A stretch of 64,000 nucleotides of DNA from Lamellibrachia satsuma (Eukaryota > Annelida > Polychaeta > Sabellida > Siboglinidae), in the NCBI GenBank assembly GCA_033239005.1, contig BSQZ01000001.1:3212501-3276500 (forward strand). Reading direction: 5' to 3'. Made by a program: the position numbers and the translations under genes. Positions 10,061 through 20,775 of the stretch are shown here, piece after piece. A model generated the notes under the pieces. It was not told the DNA's origin, searched no databases, and saw only the letters and a list, made by a program, of their open reading frames with translations. Within the stretch, counting starts at the first letter, position 1, and the number at the start of each line of letters is the position of its first letter.

Positions 10061-10270
10061 ACTGTCCCAAACTCCCCGCCAGTGGCGCCACTAACCATTT
10101 CACCACGGCCACAACTAATACTGCGTTAGCGTCACATTTGATGTGCAGATTCTGCACATCTTTATTTCATTTGGTAAACTGCACATCAAATGTAAGGCGT
10201 GGCAGTGATGAAATCGTGTGTGACGTAAATTCACTGTGTGGCGCCACTGTCGGGGAGTGTGAAACTGTCC
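10061..10270. repeat. Nested inverted-repeat (foldback/MITE-like) element
   Basis: The outer arms are gtcccaaactccccgccagt at about 10063 and, reversed, at 10239-10268; both include the palindrome gtggcgccac. The inner arms are acatttgatgtgcag (about 10134) and ctgcacatcaaatgt (about 10179). The element starts 40 bases after the 10020 exon. It has no coding potential. Confidence 0.7.
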
Positions 10271-12137
10271 CTGATTCACAATGCTCCATGAGGGGGCGCC
10301 CCCCCACCGCCCACATCAGAGCCCGTGATCAGTGACAAATATGATTGGTTACCGAGATCTGGGTAGCTAATGAATTTGACTCTCGCGCTAACTCATCAAA
10401 TAACAGTAAACTTTTTCAGTTGATAAGAAGCATTCAAACCAACTTTAAACATCGATTATAATATTGTTACACACACAGAAATAAAACGGAACTGCCAACG
10501 TGAACGTTATGGTCGCGGGTTGGCATTCCACAATATTATACTTTGTCCGTACTCTTTTATCTTTGTTATTTTAACTTGTGTACAACGATTAGAATTTTGT
10601 TCGGTATCCAAAATACACACATGTACCATTAATTGTATATGAAAATCTATGCACTTTCGCCGAAATTAAGTAATAAGACCAGTGGTGCCATCTGACGGTA
10701 GCAGTCAAGACATGTATGTGTCTGGGCCATAGACATAAATAGAACACCCGTTAGTAAAACAAGACCGCTAAGCTCTTATCAGTTGACACATGATAAAGTG
10801 ATGCCGGCATGGACCAGTGACATTCATACTGCTGCTCGGCAAGAACCCACTGGAGGCCCAGTGTTTATACTGTACAGCACCCAGTCTTCATCATATATCT
10901 ATAGATATACAGTACTAATAAGAGATTATTACTATACAGCTATATATACCTAATACCTTATTACATGCACAATATACCCATGCACCTTGTATATCAAATA
11001 CCATAACATATTAATTATAACAGTAGCACCACTAAACATGATCGAAACTGAACTTTCTGAAGTGCTCTATACATGTATTAGCTAATGACTGCAAGAGGTC
11101 AAAATCTCATTAAGCCCTGTTGGACATTCTTCTCTAAGGTCCCAAAAATATTCTTTTCCCATCTTCCAACACATTCCCCAGTTGCTCCATCACAGCTATT
11201 TCCACCTGCCGATCAAGATCTCTCGAATGTTATCTGGCCAACTTGCCCAAGGACACGCCTCATGTAAAGAAATGTGCTCTCTCATTTAAGCTGTCAATTG
11301 TTTTAGTACGCAACCTTTCATATGGTTTGTCAAACAAATGCATAGAATGCAATGAATGTTGCAATGTGTACAGAATGAGTTACATGATAGTGGTTCATAC
11401 AACGAAGAAAACGCAAACGACGACCAAAAAAGGGAGAGCCTCATTAAATGCAGATGACTTAATAAAGAAAAAAAATCTTATTAATGAGCTGACATCTAGT
11501 AGAGTTTTATAAAAGAGTTACAAATATGCATACATGCACGCACACATTATTTATAAAGCTGAATCCTACCCCTATAACATTTTATGTTGCACCCAATCAA
11601 TGTGATTACTGGGAAACACTTAATGTACGCTCCCCCAAGAAAAACAAACGTATCTTTAATATATTGATATTTATGAACATTTTCGAAACTGTTACATTCA
11701 TTCACATATACACTAACACAGCACAAACATTTGCAACATAAATTACCTGAAAATAACGATAATGTTAGATCCTGTCTTCTGTTGATTCGTACAGCTGTAA
11801 GCCACACTGGAAATAACCATATTCGTTGTCCCACAACTTTCTCCAGCAAGCCTCCAAGATGTTTGTCTTGAAAAGTTTAACACTAATACATGTATGAACA
11901 ACCCAACTGCCCACACTTATAACACAACTGCTGGGACCACCCTCACCCAAATTATTTATCAGTCTGGTAGCCATGCTCCATTAAGAACAAATGACAATGA
12001 CAAATCTTCAAGTTAATTGGTTCCTGGTGTCATCGTCACTGGCTACTAGTTTATAATGCTCTGGTAGCCACCTCATCTTCATAGCTTTTGTTTGCCTTAT
12101 ATTGTAAATGATGATGGTGAGGAGGAAATACATTAAC
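10271..12137. other. AT-rich intronic DNA, nothing recognised
   Basis: Only short, unconvincing open frames occur. The stretch separates the Ig-like exon and the transmembrane exon of the receptor. Confidence 0.5.
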
Positions 12138-12222
12138 TTACTTACTCACTCACTCACTCACTCACTCACTCACTCACTCACTCACTCACTCACTCACTCA
12201 CTCACTTACTTACTTACTTACA
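12138..12222. repeat. (CACT)n / (TTAC)n microsatellite
   Basis: About 16 cact units are flanked by cttactta units. Confidence 0.95.
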
Positions 12223-13118
12223 TATGTTAGACAACTATTTTTAACATGCTATGTTCACACTATAAACAGTACTACCCTATGTGTCTTGCAGTGGATGCAA
12301 CTGTTTCTGCCGTGCAATGATATGCCGGCCAGTGGTCCACGCCCGCTTCACTGCAGTGAACTGGCTTATCGCTCTTGTTTATAGGGGGGTGATTAATGAT
12401 GTAACTCTATGGTCTGGGCCAGACTCTCTTCTCGGCCGACGAGTTCTCGAAGATGCGCGAGAGTTGGCTAAGTGAGACTACCTTGTGGCAAACAACACTT
12501 CCCATTATGGCGGAACCCAGATGTTTGCCCAGAATTTCGTAAACCAGTGACGTATTATTAAACCGTTTCTTTCGCATATGTCTTGAACTGATCATGTCTT
12601 GAACTGATCACTCGCTACAGATTTGAACAACAAGTAACGTGAGTCGCGATGGGTTAAATCAATAATTGAGCAGCTTATCTTCTAAAGAGGTTCGTCTGTT
12701 AACAATTAGCCTAGTTTCCCGGCGTAGCAAGGGAGAAAGGCAGCCACTGCCAAAGCTGATGACTCGATCATTGCACTGCTCAGTCAAGTTTTGGTAGGGC
12801 AATGCCAATAACAATGGCAAATGCATACCCAGCTGCTGGTTTCACAAAGCGTTCGTACCGTACGAAAGAACTTATGTGGACTTTGATACATATAATATCA
12901 CGTAACTCTGAACAATCGTAGAAAACACGCATAACGTTGCTAGGAAATGTACGTAACTGTACGAACTCCTGTTGTTGTGAATTACGTAATCTACGTGAAG
13001 CCCCCACGTAGGTTCCTTCGTCATATCGACACCCAGGGAAATTTGAAATGTTTTTAATGTACGAACCACCACCGCCTACTAAATGTCAGCCCTATACACG
13101 CGAAACTGACGGAGATAT

Positions 13119-13172
13119 GAGGGAACATAGAGACAGACAGACAGACAGACATACAGACAGACAGACAGACAG
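13119..13172. repeat. (GACA)n microsatellite
   Basis: Tandem acag units contain one acat interruption, and end 26 bases before the transmembrane exon. Confidence 0.9.
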
Positions 13173-13197
13173 TGTCACAAACTATTTCATAGTATAG

Positions 13198-13392
13198 ATA
13201 TGTCGTCTGATCGTCGTGTTGACGGTTCCTCCCGCCCAGAGACATCAGTGATCGAGGTGCTCAAGTGGGTGTCTCTCGCCGCCAGCGTCCTCGTGATCGC
13301 CGGCACCATTCACTACGTCCGCAACCGCCCGGTCATCACTGTCCCGGGACCCCCGCCACCCGGTGGGTCGACAACATTCATGTCTGCTCTAG
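13198..13392 (+). CDS. Receptor exon: transmembrane segment and start of tail, phase 1-1
   Basis: The exon has 195 bases. The acceptor is the AG at 13196-13197 and the donor GTACGA starts at 13393; both are phase 1. The reading is MSSDRRVDGSSRPETSVIEV, then a hydrophobic stretch VSLAASVLVIAGTIHYV followed by RNR, a typical single-pass helix with a basic stop-transfer, then a proline/glycine-rich stretch (PGPPPPGG). The polypeptide runs from a short juxtamembrane stalk across the plasma membrane into the cytoplasm, giving a type I receptor. An alternative acceptor at 13191-13192 would add five bases and change phase, so it is less likely. The ATG at 13200 is not proposed as a start. Confidence 0.72.
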
Positions 13393-13559
13393 GTACGATC
13401 ACAAATTCAGTTTCCTCGAATGCCCTTCAATCATAGCTTCAGGCTTTTTGTCGGAAAGTTTCGTACGATTTTCTTTTTAATTTTTCACAATACGTTAAGC
13501 ATCAGTTAACTTTTTGTCCTCAGAATACATATTTCAAAATCCTAAATTTCGAACCTTAC

Positions 13560-13835
13560 TTACTTACTGACTTACTTACTCTTCGCACCCTAGTTGGTGC
13601 ATAAGGCGCTGAGTAATTTCCGCCATTTCGTACGATCTCTGGCTGCCTCTCTACCATCTTCCAAGAACTCCTTCCCAGTTAATTTATCTCTACTTCCACA
13701 AACCTTCTCTTGATTTTGGCCTTCCCCCTTTCCTCTTACCTTCAGGGCCCAAGTTAATGCTTTTTTTATATATCCATAATTATCTCCTTTTTATATTTCC
13801 ATATCTCCTAAGTGTGTGGCCAATCCATCTCCAAG
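13560..13835 (-). mobile_element. LINE 3'-end fragment (reverse-transcriptase C-terminus)
   Basis: The minus strand reads WRWIGHTLRRYGNIKR, then in other frames GPEGKRKGGRPK and GSQRSYEMAEITQRLMHQLG. This is the conserved order RWIGH, G-K-R-x-x-G-R-P-K, WR-L at the end of CR1/RTE-type reverse transcriptases. It is frameshifted and truncated. Confidence 0.75.
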
Positions 13836-14864
13836 TTTAAACCAGCTCGATACAAAAGTGTTCTCAAGACATATATGCATAACATACAATTCACATTTTA
13901 CTAGGGATTCTTTTCTGGCCGATGATTCACCCACGTGGTATCTGGTCTGTAGTGCGCGCGGGTCTGATGGAACCGCAAGACGTTCCGGTCCGTGCAGACA
14001 GCCAAGCATTTCGAGAAGCTAATAGTGCAAGCATCTCCGTCCACTGATCAAGCTGGTGCAGCCAATCAGTGAATGAGCTGACGACGGATCAATATTTGAC
14101 TTCCAGGTTCACGGCACTGAATAAAATACCGTTGGTTTTACACCTTTGGGCGAATTTTTTTTCGATGAGATTTTGTTTTGTGTATAGTCATGGTAATATC
14201 TGAGGACTAGGACACTTTAGATTTCTAATAGCTGGCTAACAACATAGGCATGTGTATGTGAGTGTATGATGCATTGCCCATGAATACATAATATCATTGT
14301 TTTTTTCTGGAGAAAAAAAAATTACCAGTCATTTAACAAAAGAAACTTTAACACACTATTTGATTTTCGGTAAATTCAAAATACAAATTTGCGTACAACA
14401 TTGACACACGTTAACAATATCGCCGATAGAACGTAAAATAGTGACCCTTCCCCAGCCGACCGGGCAGACCACCTGTCGCCACACCGCACGGCTTGCAGGC
14501 GAGCACGTGCAGCGCACACTCGAGGCACGAGGAACGCGTGAATTCTGGGAACTGTCGCCACGTGCAGCTGCATGCAACGATCACGCGCTGCAAGCGGACA
14601 CTCGCATCACCCCCATCACTCGCAACCAGTCGCCGGTAGGTCTACTGACCTGATTCGCGTGCAGCATACTGCATAGCTGCAGCGCGCAGCTTGTTCGCCG
14701 TCTTCGCGTTCGTTGCCACTCGGCGTGGAGTGCGCTGCGATCTGTCGCAGTCAGTGACGTGATGTTTACTGCGAGTGACAACGAACGCGGAAGTGGAAGA
14801 TCAGTTGCGCTGTTGTTGATTGCACGACATTTGGCAATAGTTAAAGGACGTCCTCGGTTCGAAT

Positions 14865-15050
14865 TTTTTCTAGTCTCATTTCAAATTCATTTTGCGAAAT
14901 ATCAAACCTACCTAGTATCCACTGAATCTTGCTAGCTTGTTTGTGTAAATTTTGTGCGTAGTTTTTTTGTGAAATCATCAGACAAACTATTAAATAACTT
15001 TTAATGTTTGGTCAAAAATTAAGTGAAGTGAAAATGGGAACGCTGAAAAC
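14865..15050. repeat. Dispersed repeat family A, copy 1
   Basis: It shares ctagtctcatttcaaatt, cctacctagtat, aaatcatcagacaaac and attaagtgaagtgaaaat in the same order with 60670-60835. The type of element is unknown. The 32-bp array starts at its right end. Confidence 0.8.
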
Positions 15051-15572
15051 TCAACCACAACCACACATTAGAATATAGATAAGCAACCACAATCACATAT
15101 TAGAATATAGATAAGCAACCACAATTTTACATTAGAATATAGATAAGCAACCACAACCACACATTAGAATATAGATAAGCAACCACAATCACATATTAGA
15201 ATATAGATAAGCAACCACAATTTTACATTAGAATATAGATAAGCAACCACAATCACACATTAGAATATAGATAAGCAACCACAACCACACATTAGAATAT
15301 AGATAAGCAACCACAACCACACATTAGAATATAGATAAGCAACCACAATCACTTATTAGAATATAGATAAGCAACCACAATCACACATTAGAATATAGAT
15401 AAGCAACCACAACCACACATTAGAATATAGATAAGCAACCACAATCACACATTAGAATATAGATAAGCAACCACAATCACACATTAGAATATAGATAAAC
15501 TACCAAACATTAGAATATAGATAAGCAACCACAACCACACATTAGAATATAGATAAGCAACCACAATCACAA
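15050..15572. repeat. 32-bp minisatellite, about 16 copies
   Basis: Units contain attagaatatagataagcaa and ccacaatcacac, with ccacaaccac and ccacaatttt variants arranged in repeating blocks. Confidence 0.94.
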
Positions 15573-15799
15573 GTGTTCAAGTATTTTATTACAAAAGTAA
15601 AAGTAACAATCACCGGGACATGGAACACGGGACTTACTGACGACAACGCTCCTTCTTTCAGTAGCATCACCAATACAGGGTAGACAATTCTCAATATGAA
15701 AAAATAGCACTTCACTCGACAACCGTGATAACCAACCAACCTGCTGCGCGTGGTGTATATACAAACACTGACAGGAACAACTATCACGGTTCGTCTCCC

Positions 15800-16045
15800 A
15801 CTCACGCAGAACCAGTTATGCAACTGGAGTGAAGGCATAAGTTGTGCCATGACAACGACACGGCAGTGTTGTGTTATGTCTTCGACGAGTTCACGACGTT
15901 CTAGTCTGAGCACGTACTCGTCATGGGTACACTGAAGGCATAAGTTATATAACAACGACAAATAAGGTCTTGTGTTATGCTGACGTATGTCCTCAACGAC
16001 GAATGCAAGATGTCCTATTGAGCGCGTGTCCATTATGAAACCACG
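15800..16045. repeat. Diverged tandem duplication, about 120 bp unit
   Basis: Both halves contain tgaaggcataagtt, acaacgaca and tgtgttatg in the same order (about 15828-15880 and 15932-15980). A 163-codon minus-strand frame across it is a by-product and not supported as a gene. Confidence 0.6.
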
Positions 16046-16233
16046 CGTATTAGCACAACAACGGGGTCGCGTTACTCACTCGTCTGACAGCTGAACAAGT
16101 GTCGCCACGTTGCAGTGGTTGATATACACTCAAATTACGTGTTCAGCTGCTAGACGAGTGACACTCTCTCTTGTTGAGCGTCGTTGCAGTCCGGCGGGAT
16201 GGCTGTTGTTCAATTCCGTGTGTCAGCAGTCCA

Positions 16234-16320
16234 AACACAATCTCCCACAGATACAGTCCAAATACAAACACAATCTACCACAAATACAGTCCACACAATC
16301 TCCCACAAATACAGTCCGGA
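16234..16320. repeat. Short repeat, about 3 copies of roughly 27-30 bp
   Basis: Units share acacaatctcccacaaatac followed by agtcc. Confidence 0.8.
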
Positions 16321-16810
16321 CTTGCCAGGTCTTCAGGTATCACCACAAAGACCGAGGTCCACAAAGAAGGAGGAACTGTTCACATGGACTCGAATCTACG
16401 AAGCTAAATGCGTCATTACGTGCAATATGCGCACAATTGACGCGTCTACGACCACACAACGGCCTGTTACCTTTTCAGTTCCAACGGCTAAGCACCTGGT
16501 GTCGGGCTATAGCAACGTTGATGACAACGTATTACCTAATTCATAATAAACTTCACAACTAATCAGCTGTATCTTCAACGAACACAATTACACAAGTTAA
16601 ATACGTCACTGTCAGTTCTGGTGAACGCCGTAATTCGGGGCCGACAAAATAAATACCATTGGTCACTGTCGGCTTGTCGGATGGTCAACGCCATTATTCT
16701 GGCTCGACCAACCAATGTCACCGGTCACTCTGGTCAGTTCGATCGTGGCCGACCAATCGACGTCACTGATATGTTCCGATCACTGATTCCTCTCGGCGTC
16801 TCAAGCCCGT

Positions 16811-17687
16811 TCACCACTGGAGTGTCTCGGCTACAGCTGTGAAGTCGGAGTCGATGATCTTAAGCAGGTCGGGCAGACCTCGCATCACGCAGCACGGCCT
16901 CATGGCGACGTTGGCGTTGGCGGCTTGGCGTGCCGCGTTACCGCCCCGGTCGAGAAGGAAGGCATGCATGCCGACGTTACGGGCTCCAAAGTAGTCGTTG
17001 ATGATATCGTCTCCGACGTGACCAGCGTCGTCCGGGTTCACCTGTTCACGTAATCACTGCTTTATTTAAAGGTTGCCATTCAACATAAACATAATATTTG
17101 CCCCAAAACATTGACATTAAACAGAAAACGGTCAACTTTTATGAACGAATTGTGGTTAATTAAAACTTAAAAATTGAAACATTTGGGAGCTCAGTATGTT
17201 AGAATATAAATATAGTTTATATAACATGATTACGCGGTAAAACGATCCGACGTTGTAGTTCAGAGAAACATAATACCGGAGTTTTTCAGACTTGCGCCTT
17301 AGCGAAATTTTTGTCCCCCAATTTTTTAACATGTATAATTATGGTGTATATTTCAGGACTACAACACATATACTTGACCGTTCTCTGTTTGTGAATATTG
17401 CTTTTGCCATTCAGCATGCAATGCAAACACCGCCCATACACTCAAGAATAAACATTCAAATTAAACAGATAAAGGTCAAATTATATTTAACACATATTGG
17501 CGGCCAACATGTTAGAATATATAACGTATATATTATATAACATTATATCACCATGACAAAAACTATCAAATTATATTTAACACATACTGGCGGTCAACAT
17601 GAATATATATAACGTTTATATTATATAACATGATATCACCATGACAAGAACGATCAAATTATATTTAACACATATTGGCGGTCAACA

Positions 17688-17776
<89 letters not shown>

Positions 17777-18882
17777 CGTTGTTTATATTATATAACATGA
17801 TATCACCATGACAAGAACGATCAGACTATATGCGTTCGGACTATGTGCGCTAAAACAAACGACGATGAAGTGAGAAAGCGGTTGGGCGCGCCCCTTACCT
17901 TGGCCATGTCGAGAGCCGTGTGGAAGATAGCGGGGTCGGGCTTCTCGCTGCGGGCGCTCACCGTCGTCACGACGAAGTCGAAGTAGTGCAGGAGACGGTG
18001 GGTGAGCAGGGTGCTCTCGAGCCGCTCGTCGAAGTTCGACACGATGCCGAGCTTTATGCCGCGATCACACAGCGCCTGCCGGGCATGAGTCGTTGGTTTA
18101 CTTGCGTGTTCATGATAGACGAACAGCGGTGCGTTCAAGAGCGCTCGTGTTTACAGTGAACAGGACTGGTAGATAGCATTCGATACAACATAGTAAAACG
18201 GGTGCCCGAGTTGGCGACCTTCACCTAGCTACTCATCGTGGTAGCTAACAATTGATTAGATTTATGGGGTAAAAAAAATTATATTTTACAATGTGCCAGG
18301 TTCAAAAGCGATAACAACATTATCATTATTGTCAAGAAAATTTATCCAATGATAAACAAAATGCAGATTGGTATGTCTACTTCCGGTCTGACTGCACCGT
18401 ACGCAAACAAGTCGATCACACGCGTTCTTGATTCATATTGACAGTAACTACGAACACAGTGTGAACCCACCAGTAACACCACTGGTTCACAAGACATTCA
18501 CAAGACGCCCTATCACCCGTACCTTGAGGACGTCGGAGGCGAACGGCATCGTCTCCCAGTTCTTTCCCTCGCTGAACTTGTCGTGAAGCTTGTCCGCGAC
18601 CACCTCTAGCAAGACGGGGTTGCCGACGTATCCCGCCCGGCAGAAGACGCGGCGTACGAAGTCGGCCCACCACTGCTTCGTCGTGAGTCCATCGGACAGG
18701 CCGTAGATCGGGTGCTCCGACTTCTTCTCGGCCCACACGTCCAGGTAGACCCGGTCCAGCTCGTCGTGACCGATGTTCACGCCGAACATCTTGGCGACGT
18801 TCGCGTACTCGCGGCCCGGCGACCCGCGCAGGCGCAGAAGGGTGTTCGTCACGTCGAACGTAATCAGTCGTAGGCGCGACAT
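16811..18882 (-). CDS. HDHD3: HDHD3-like haloacid dehalogenase-type hydrolase, complete, three exons
   Basis: The coding exons on the minus strand are 18882-18523 (ATG to GTACGG donor), 18075-17899 (GTAAGG donor) and 17041-16811 (TGA). All introns are phase 0. The 255-residue protein matches the length of vertebrate HDHD3 (about 250). HAD motif I is ITFDVTNTLLRLR (nucleophile Asp10; Thr, not Asp, two residues on). The cap contains the family-typical YGLSDGLTTKQWW. Motif II is IVSNFDERLE (Ser133), motif III EKPDPAIF (Lys165), motif IV HVGDDIINDY (residues 187-196), then ARNVGMHAFLL. HAD enzymes use the motif I aspartate for phosphoryl transfer; the substrate of HDHD3 is not known to me. Exon codons are GC-rich against AT-rich introns. 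The gene lies antisense in the presumed intron between receptor exons at 13392 and 37510. Confidence 0.94.
17470..17830. repeat. About 85-90-bp tandem repeat, 3 copies, one with a long (TA)n
   Basis: Units share atatttaacacatattggcg, tcaacatg, tatattatataacatgatat and caccatgacaa. The third copy has its tatata core expanded to about 80 bases (17692-17775). A more diverged copy may lie at 17160-17240. All of it is in intron 2 of the HDHD3 gene. Confidence 0.85.
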
Positions 18883-18920
18883 CTGAATGACATTAGGGTT
18901 AAGAGTTTTAAAATTAAAGC

Positions 18921-19322
18921 ATGGGTTCGATTAACCTAACTAATACACACAACACTACCACGCACCACACTACCACACGCGACACTACCACACACAACAC
19001 TATCACATACAACACTACCACACACAACACTATCACACACACCACTACCACACACAACACTACCACACACACCACTACCACACACGACACTACCACACAC
19101 ATCACTACCACACACAACACTACCACACGCGACACTACCACACACACCATACAACACTACCACACACAACATACACTGCTACCACACACCACTACCACAC
19201 ACAACACTACCACATACAACACTACCACACAACACCACCACACATAACACTACGACGCACACCACTACCACACTACTACACACAACACTACCACACACAA
19301 CACTACCACACATAACACGATT
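18921..19322. repeat. Imperfect (ACACTACCAC)n-type repeat
   Basis: Cac-rich units of about 10-13 bp (acactaccacac with gacact and catcact variants) start 39 bases upstream of the HDHD3 start codon, so they may lie in its 5' region. Confidence 0.85.
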
Positions 19323-19775
19323 GTACGACATTAGAAATAAATCACAGAGAAGACGAGCTTCGTTTTGTGACACTTTCAGAACCCCAAAATACATGTGTTT
19401 TATACGTCAGATATTCCCGGATTATGCCATACTGGACAGGTATTAAGAGAAAAGGGTTGAACATTAATACGGTACACATAATTTGATTAAAGTGGAGTGT
19501 CTTTGTACTGCACGCATTGGTCAATAAATAGTTCGGTTCCTGGTATCCAACGCCTGTGCCAACAAACTAGCGGACTTTCGCCCCTCTGGTGATACGATAT
19601 CACGACCATGTTCATTTAATCGACAACACGAATAATAAATAATTCAAAACAGAGATCACGTTACAGCGTAAACAGCCGGACTTCCCGTTTCTTGTTGTCG
19701 TATACTAGCATAACAACTCTGCTTCTGTTTGTAAACAAAGGCACTGCCGCGCGCTGTTGGGACGTAACCGTGTCT

Positions 19776-19885
19776 AATATATTCACGAGCGTTATACGTA
19801 ACCGACCACCAGCGTGTCGAATACACTTTCGTGCGGTGGATTCGACACGCTGGTCGTTGGTTACACGTAATGCTCGTGGATATTT
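19776..19885. repeat. Hairpin element with arms of about 45 bp
   Basis: The left arm (attcacgagcgttatacgta ... cagcgtgtcgaat) pairs with the right arm (attcgacacgctggtcg ... cacgtaatgctcgtgga), with a loop of about 17 bases (acactttcgtgcggtgg). It is likely a small foldback or MITE. Confidence 0.8.
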
Positions 19886-20119
19886 TGGTGAAGATGACTG
19901 AAGTCTGCACACGGGTTACCAAACACCGGGGCGCTTTTTAACACATCGCTATCGCCACATCACGAAACCTGACTAGTGACGATTCACATGCAAAGCGGTC
20001 ACTGTTTATCTTCCACGTTGCCTACCTACAAGACTGACGCTGCAGATTATACATCTGCGGTTTCGCCGACGACTAGATAGCTAAAGACAATGGAAAAAAC
20101 GGAACTAGAAGCGTCAACA

Positions 20120-20575
20120 AAGTTTGAAAACGTTGCCAAATATTTTAGGCACGAACAAATTGTTTTAGTGCGTTACTCCTGTCAGCATTCAAAGTAGTAT
20201 ATTTATTTATAAATACTGTTTATATATCTAGCAGTATTAATAGCATCTAAAACTATTAGCACATTTATCAATTTAGGCATGCAAATCTGGTATGGCATAC
20301 AGAATAAATACATTTATTATAATTAAACATACTAAACACAATTATGCTTACGATGTTTGAAAACGTTATCAATGTTTACGCGGGAAGCAGTGACTAATTG
20401 TTTTATTGTTTAAGTGTAAACAGTTTTTAATATGTTTATATTTATCGCAGCGTTAATAGCCGCTAGAAATGTCAGCACCTGTATCAGTTTTGGCCATCGA
20501 CTCTGGCAGGACATCCGTAATAAACACACGTATCCTATTACTCATACTATACACAATTATGTTTACGAAGCTTCC
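20120..20575. repeat. Diverged tandem duplication, about 228-bp unit
   Basis: The two halves share gtttgaaaacgtt, aattgtttta, taatagc, cacaattatg and cttacga in order. Non-coding. Confidence 0.7.
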
Positions 20576-20775
20576 AACCGTCGTTGACATTTCTTACGCG
20601 CTTCGAAACTCTTTATGTACTCGTATCATCTGCACTTTGTCAACAATGTGGATGTTCGTTAAAAACTCGGTATCTGTCCGACGTTATAAACATATTGTCC
20701 GTACAATAACCTTTCGTCACTTACGTCCCGCGGTTCTCGAATGTTGCAGTATTGTGGAGGTCGTGAGCTAGAGAT

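Noticed and set aside
12289..12352. Possible exon after the acceptor tgtgtcttgcag at 12292
   Set aside because: In the expected phase 1 the frame reads DATVSAVQ then stops, with no good donor before it.
13527..13570. Possible exon after tgtcctcag at 13524
   Set aside because: It runs into LINE debris and a stop, with no donor.
15542..16033. 163-codon minus-strand gene
   Set aside because: The frame runs over a diverged tandem duplication (VEDIRQHN/VEDITQH); no domain or splice support.
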